Positions 5,835-8,208 of a stretch of 8,208 bases of DNA are shown here, piece by piece. A program made the translations under genes and the position numbers. Each line of letters begins with the position of its first letter. Position 1 is the stretch's first letter. Location of the stretch: the NCBI GenBank assembly GCA_964622315.1, contig CAZUOY010000067.1, positions 1 to 8,208 of the forward strand. The letters run 5' to 3'. The notes beneath the pieces are model-generated. The model was not told the DNA's origin, did no database searches, and was given only the letters and a program-made list of their open reading frames with translations. The stretch is from JAYFNU01 sp964622315 (GTDB lineage Bacteria > Bacillota > Clostridia > Oscillospirales > Ruminococcaceae).

Positions 5835-6956
5835 TTGGAATTTTTCGGCGACTTGTTCGGCAACGTGCTGAACATAACATGGCAGATGCTTGTGATGTGG
5901 GTAATAGGCGGTGTGCTTATCTACCTCGCAATAAAAAAGAATATGGAGCCTGCGCTGCTGCTTCCCATAGGCTTTGGCGCAATTCTTGTTAACCTTCCCC
6001 TTTCGGGCGTTATTACCCACGCCGGCGAGGAGGTCGGCATAATTGACCTTCTCTTCAATTCGGGTATAGCAAACGAGCTTTTCCCGCTGCTTCTTTTTAT
6101 CGGAATAGGTGCTATGATAGACTTCGGTCCGTTGCTTTCCAACCCAAAGCTTATGCTTTTCGGGGCGGCGGCGCAGTTCGGTATCTTCTTTACGCTAAGC
6201 ATGGCTTCTCTGTTTGGCTTCGAGCTTAAGGACGCCGCTTCAATCGCAATTATCGGTGCGGCGGACGGTCCTACATCGATTTTCGTCGCTAACTACTTCC
6301 AGTCGAACTATATCGGAGCAATTATCGTCGCGGCGTACTCTTATATGGCTCTCGTGCCTATAGTTCAGCCGCCCGTTATTAAGCTTATCACTACCAAAGA
6401 AGAACGCAAGATAAAGATGGAATATGAGGAAAAGATGGTTTCAAAAACCACCCGTATACTTTTCCCGATTATTCTCACCGTGATAGTCGGCATTGTTTCG
6501 CCAAAATCCGTTGCTCTTATCGGCTTCTTAATGTTCGGTAACCTTATTCGCGAGTGCGGCGTGCTCAATTCTCTCTCCGAAAGCGCGCAAAAGGAACTCG
6601 CAAACCTCATTACGTTGCTTCTTGGTATCTCAATCGCCGCGAGAATGCAAGCGGACGCGTTTATTAACGTAAGAACTCTGCTAATTCTGCTTCTCGGTCT
6701 TATCGCCTTCGTGTTTGATACTGTAGGCGGCGTGTTCTTCGCAAAGCTTCTCAATCTTTTCTCGAAAAAGAAGATAAACCCGATGATAGGAGCCGCCGGT
6801 ATATCCGCGTTTCCGATGTCGGCGCGTGTTGTTCACAAGATGGGCCTTGCCGAAGACCCTCAAAATTTCCTTCTTATGCATACGGTCGGCGTTAATGTTT
6901 CAGGTCAGATTGCCTCGGTTATCGCGGGCGGACTGATATTGAATCTGTTGGGTTAA
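5835..6956 (+). CDS. Sodium ion-translocating biotin-dependent decarboxylase, beta subunit (OadB/GcdB/MmdB family)
   Basis: This membrane subunit decarboxylates carboxybiotin and couples the reaction to sodium export. The 373-residue length matches the shorter glutaconyl-CoA and methylmalonyl-CoA decarboxylase type. Around nine to ten hydrophobic segments flank GAADGPTSIFVA (141-152). Residues known to matter in Klebsiella OadB (Asp203, Tyr229, Asn373, Gly377, Ser382, Arg389) have counterparts at the same spacing: Asp144, Tyr170, Asn315, Gly319, Ser324 and Arg331, so the pump looks functional. The TTG start has a strong AGGAGG; the next in-frame ATG is codon 18, which would cut the first membrane segment. 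A gamma-like gene follows 14 bases later. The alpha carboxyltransferase and biotin carrier are not in the window, so the substrate (oxaloacetate, methylmalonyl-CoA or glutaconyl-CoA) cannot be named. Confidence 0.95.
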   Translation: MEFFGDLFGNVLNITWQMLVMWVIGGVLIYLAIKKNMEPALLLPIGFGAILVNLPLSGVITHAGEEVGIIDLLFNSGIANELFPLLLFIGIGAMIDFGPLLSNPKLMLFGAAAQFGIFFTLSMASLFGFELKDAASIAIIGAADGPTSIFVANYFQSNYIGAIIVAAYSYMALVPIVQPPVIKLITTKEERKIKMEYEEKMVSKTTRILFPIILTVIVGIVSPKSVALIGFLMFGNLIRECGVLNSLSESAQKELANLITLLLGISIAARMQADAFINVRTLLILLLGLIAFVFDTVGGVFFAKLLNLFSKKKINPMIGAAGISAFPMSARVVHKMGLAEDPQNFLLMHTVGVNVSGQIASVIAGGLILNLLG

Positions 6957-6970
6957 GGGGGATTTGAGTA

Positions 6971-7102
6971 ATGTTTGTAATTAATTTCGACGCGTTTTTG
7001 CAGTCCTTACCCGTTATGGGCAAGGGTATGTTGGGTATATTTATTGTCACGGCAATAATCGTAATCAGCATTGCTGTTTTAAACAAGGTCTCCTCTAAAT
7101 AG
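6971..7102 (+). CDS. Small single-span membrane protein, probable OadG-like gamma subunit
   Basis: This 43-residue ORF starts at the ATG at 6971 with a G-rich binding site (GGGGGA, 6957-6961 and following) about 9 bases upstream, and ends TAG. It has a short N-terminal part, the segment LPVMGKGMLGIFIVTAIIVI (13-32), and a tail ending NKVSSK. A Gly-Met-rich entry into one membrane helix, followed by a small basic tail, is the pattern of gamma subunits of sodium-pumping decarboxylases, which help assemble the alpha and beta subunits. Its position 14 bases after the beta gene supports this. It is much shorter than classical OadG (about 80 residues) and lacks the Zn-binding C-terminal tail, so it is a minimal form. 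The family call is inference from context and pattern. Confidence 0.78.
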   Translation: MFVINFDAFLQSLPVMGKGMLGIFIVTAIIVISIAVLNKVSSK

Positions 7103-7106
7103 AAAA

Positions 7107-7131
7107 CGCCCTCGTTTAAATACGGGGGACG
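7107..7131 (+). other. Imperfect hairpin directly after the gamma-like gene
   Basis: Positions 7107-7115 can pair with 7122-7131, giving nine pairs including one G-U, with one bulged A at 7129 and a 6-base loop. It begins 4 bases after the stop codon at 7100-7102, and no T-tract follows. It precedes the strong terminator at 7144-7178, so the transcript's 3' end would carry two stem-loops. Confidence 0.4.
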
Positions 7132-7143
7132 ATAATTAGAATC

Positions 7144-7178
7144 AAAAAAGAGGGCGGAATTCCGCCCTCTTGCTTTTT
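7144..7178. terminator. Bidirectional intrinsic terminator between convergent genes
   Basis: Positions 7148-7171 form a perfect 24-base palindrome (AAGAGGGCGGAA and its complement). It is flanked by six As on the left (7144-7149) and a TTTTT run on the right (7174-7178). It therefore works as a terminator on both strands, for the plus-strand decarboxylase pair and for the minus-strand DUF1508 gene, whose stop codon (7177-7179) touches the T run. Confidence 0.92.
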
Positions 7179-7548
7179 ATTTTGTCACCACTACTTCGGC
7201 TTGCGGCGCGTTCGCCGCCACGGACGCAATTCCGTTTTTGCAGCTCGCCTTCGCCGTATATCCTTCACTCGCAAGGATAATTTCACCGTTCGCGGCCTTT
7301 AACCTGAATCTGAAATCTCCTTTCTTATCTTTATAGATTTCATATTTCGGATTTTTAATCTCTATGTAACCGGTGACGGTTTGGTCTTCTATTGCAGCCT
7401 TGCAACTTTTTCGAACGCTCTCGACACCGTTTTTGCACGACTCTATCGAGGAATACGTTTCGCTTATAGCTATCGTCTCGCCGTTACCGGCTTTTAGGTT
7501 AAAGTGACAATTACCGCTTCTCGCTGCGGTAACAACAAACCTGCCCAT
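7177..7548 (-). CDS. DUF1508 (YegP/UPF0339) protein with two tandem repeats
   Basis: The protein has 123 residues with two copies of the small beta-rich DUF1508 module. Copy one spans about residues 3-50 (FNLKAGNGETIAISETYSS then SCKNGVESV), and copy two about 68-116 (FRLKAANGEIILASEGYTA then SCKNGIASV). The LKAxNGExI...SExY...SCKNGxxSV pattern is the family signature. Members are small soluble proteins with no settled biochemical role, so I give none. There is no signal peptide or membrane segment. The start is the ATG at 7548, with GGAGGT (7556-7561) 7 bases upstream. It has its own promoter and shares the terminator at 7144-7178, so it is monocistronic. Confidence 0.9.
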   Translation of the reverse strand: MGRFVVTAARSGNCHFNLKAGNGETIAISETYSSIESCKNGVESVRKSCKAAIEDQTVTGYIEIKNPKYEIYKDKKGDFRFRLKAANGEIILASEGYTAKASCKNGIASVAANAPQAEVVVTK

Positions 7549-7579
7549 TGGCCCGACCTCCGTTCTTTACTGTAATCAT

Positions 7580-7608
7580 ATTATAGCATGATTTTTGATA
7601 GTTTGCAC
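7580..7608 (-). promoter_or_regulatory. Promoter of the DUF1508 gene (extended -10)
   Basis: On the minus strand TGC TATAAT forms an extended -10 (TATAAT at 7580-7585, TG at 7587-7588). At 17 bases spacing the -35 position reads GTGCAA (7603-7608), a weak match, as expected for an extended -10 promoter. The start would fall near 7573, giving a leader of about 25 bases. Confidence 0.65.
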
Positions 7609-7617
7609 TACTTTTTA

Positions 7618-7736
7618 CATAATTTTATGATTTGCAACATTATTTTTGTTGATTTTGTGCAATTGTACATAGTTTTTATCCAAAATAATTACATCGTAAT
7701 CTTGACGCTATTACTTTTATCAATGGATATTAATAT
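7618..7736. repeat. AT-rich intergenic stretch with several short inverted repeats
   Basis: No gene was found between the DUF1508 promoter and the tRNA terminator. The stretch contains CATAA-TT-TTATG (7618-7629), a 14-base near-palindrome TGTGCAATTGTACA with one mismatched pair (7656-7669), ATTAC-ATC-GTAAT (7688-7700) and the palindrome ATATTAATAT (7727-7736). In sequence this AT-rich, such repeats may be chance. The 7656-7669 element is the most operator-like and lies upstream of the DUF1508 promoter. Confidence 0.35.
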
Positions 7737-7763
7737 ACTCGCCCTTATGAATGTGCAAGTATG

Positions 7764-7798
7764 AAAAAACAGGACATGCTTCTGCATGCCCTGTTTTT
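7764..7798 (-). terminator. Intrinsic terminator of the tRNA operon
   Basis: Positions 7765-7779 pair with 7784-7798 around a 4-base loop. On the minus strand all 15 pairs form, with one G-U (7774/7789); on the plus strand that position is an A-C mismatch, which favours minus-strand function. A U run (from 7764-7769) follows on the minus strand. It ends the transcript about 25 bases after the tRNA-Gln CCA end. Confidence 0.9.
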
Positions 7799-7804
7799 AT
7801 GATA

Positions 7805-7820
7805 ACGCCTTTCGAGGCGC
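7805..7820 (-). other. Small trailer hairpin between tRNA-Gln and the terminator
   Basis: On the minus strand GCGCCT (7815-7820) pairs with AGGCGT (7805-7810) around the four-base loop CGAA: five Watson-Crick pairs and one G-U at the base. It begins 2 bases after the tRNA-Gln CCA, so it forms part of the trailer that RNases must remove. A role in 3'-end processing is possible. Confidence 0.45.
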
Positions 7821-7822
7821 TC

Positions 7823-7897
7823 TGGCTGGGCCGGCTGGATTTGAACCAGCGGGTGACGGAGTCAAAGTCCGTTGCCTTACCGCTTGGCTACGGCCCA
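7823..7897 (-). tRNA. tRNA-Gln (anticodon TTG)
   Basis: A 75-base cloverleaf including the encoded CCA (7823-7825). The acceptor stem TGGGCCG/CGGCCCA is fully paired. The anticodon stem ACGGA/TCCGT encloses the loop CTTTGAC with anticodon TTG, which reads CAA and, by wobble, CAG. The weak first pair U1-A72 and the G73 discriminator are glutamine identity elements. It is last in the four-tRNA cluster. Confidence 0.97.
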
Positions 7898-7950
7898 ATA
7901 TACAGATAAAGCGAACTCATATGCTAATACGAATTCGCCGCTCTTAAGAA

Positions 7951-8028
7951 TGGGGTGGATAGTGGGGCTCGAACCCACGACCTCCAGGGCCACAACCTGG
8001 CACTCTAGCCTACTGAGCTATACCCACC
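7951..8028 (-). tRNA. tRNA-His (anticodon GTG)
   Basis: The loop TTGTGGC inside the stem CCAGG/CCTGG gives anticodon GTG (codons CAC/CAT). The acceptor GTGGGTA/TATCCAC has one G-U. An extra G at -1 (8028) faces C73 (7954), the hallmark recognised by histidyl-tRNA synthetase, and CCA is encoded (7951-7953). A 53-base spacer separates it from tRNA-Gln and 11 bases from tRNA-Arg. Confidence 0.97.
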
Positions 8029-8039
8029 ATAAAATAAAA

Positions 8040-8116
<77 letters not shown>

Positions 8117-8131
8117 GCACCGACCGATAAT

Positions 8132-8205
8132 TGGAGCGGGTGATGGGAATCGAACCCACGTATCCAGCTTGGAAGGCTGGTGTTCTACCATTGAACTACA
8201 CCCGC
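8132..8205 (-). tRNA. tRNA-Gly (anticodon TCC)
   Basis: A 74-base cloverleaf. The acceptor GCGGGTG/CACCCGC is fully paired, with U73, the usual bacterial glycine discriminator, and encoded CCA (8132-8134). The stem CCAGC/GCTGG encloses CTTCCAA, anticodon TCC, reading GGA and GGG. It is the first tRNA of the cluster visible here; the promoter and any further tRNAs lie beyond 8208. Confidence 0.97.
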
Positions 8206-8208
8206 AAA

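Noticed and set aside
7702..7798. Possible plus-strand small RNA: TTGACG at 7702 with the hairpin and T run at 7765-7798 as its end
   Set aside because: No acceptable -10 box lies 16-18 bases after TTGACG, and the hairpin pairs perfectly only on the minus strand, where it serves the tRNA operon.

Overview
The window looks like a piece of a chromosome from an anaerobic, low-to-mid GC Firmicute, most likely class Clostridia (possibly Oscillospirales or relatives; the rank below class is a guess). The reasons are the gene order ylxM-ffh-rpsP-khpA-rimM-trmD, strong AGGAGG-type ribosome binding sites, consensus TTGACA/TATAAT promoters, a clostridial-looking HPr, a sodium-dependent biotin decarboxylase beta subunit, and tRNA genes that all encode their CCA ends. 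I see no mobile element, CRISPR array, phage gene or defence system.

Region by region. Positions 1-52 hold the first 17 codons of an HPr-family phosphocarrier gene (minus strand, running off the left edge) with its own promoter near 107-136. Positions 244-3805 hold a minus-strand housekeeping operon, in transcription order ylxM, ffh, rpsP, khpA, rimM, trmD. It starts from a perfect-consensus promoter (3858-3886) and a 5' leader hairpin. It joins protein targeting (YlxM, Ffh), ribosome assembly (S16, KhpA, RimM) and tRNA modification (TrmD). Compared with the Bacillus subtilis arrangement it has no ftsY upstream and no rplS directly after trmD. Positions 3943-5691 hold a minus-strand Na+/phosphate cotransporter with a C-terminal PhoU-like domain, ending in an intrinsic terminator that separates it from the housekeeping operon.

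Divergent from it, on the plus strand, are the beta subunit of a sodium-pumping biotin-dependent decarboxylase (5835-6956, TTG start) and a 43-residue single-span membrane protein resembling the gamma subunit (6971-7102). A bidirectional terminator (7144-7178) separates these from a convergent minus-strand gene for a two-repeat DUF1508/YegP-like protein (7177-7548). An AT-rich stretch follows (about 7562-7763). The right end is a minus-strand tRNA cluster, in transcription order Gly(TCC), Arg(TCT), His(GTG), Gln(TTG), ending in a strong terminator at 7764-7798; its promoter lies beyond the right edge.

The window is mostly conserved core-genome material. The best leads are regulatory: a strong hairpin and possible 18-codon overlapping leader ORF between khpA and rimM, where rimM lacks a good ribosome binding site; a leader hairpin right at the inferred 5' end of the ylxM-ffh mRNA; a perfect palindrome just downstream of the decarboxylase promoter; and a beta/gamma decarboxylase pair with no alpha subunit or biotin carrier beside it.
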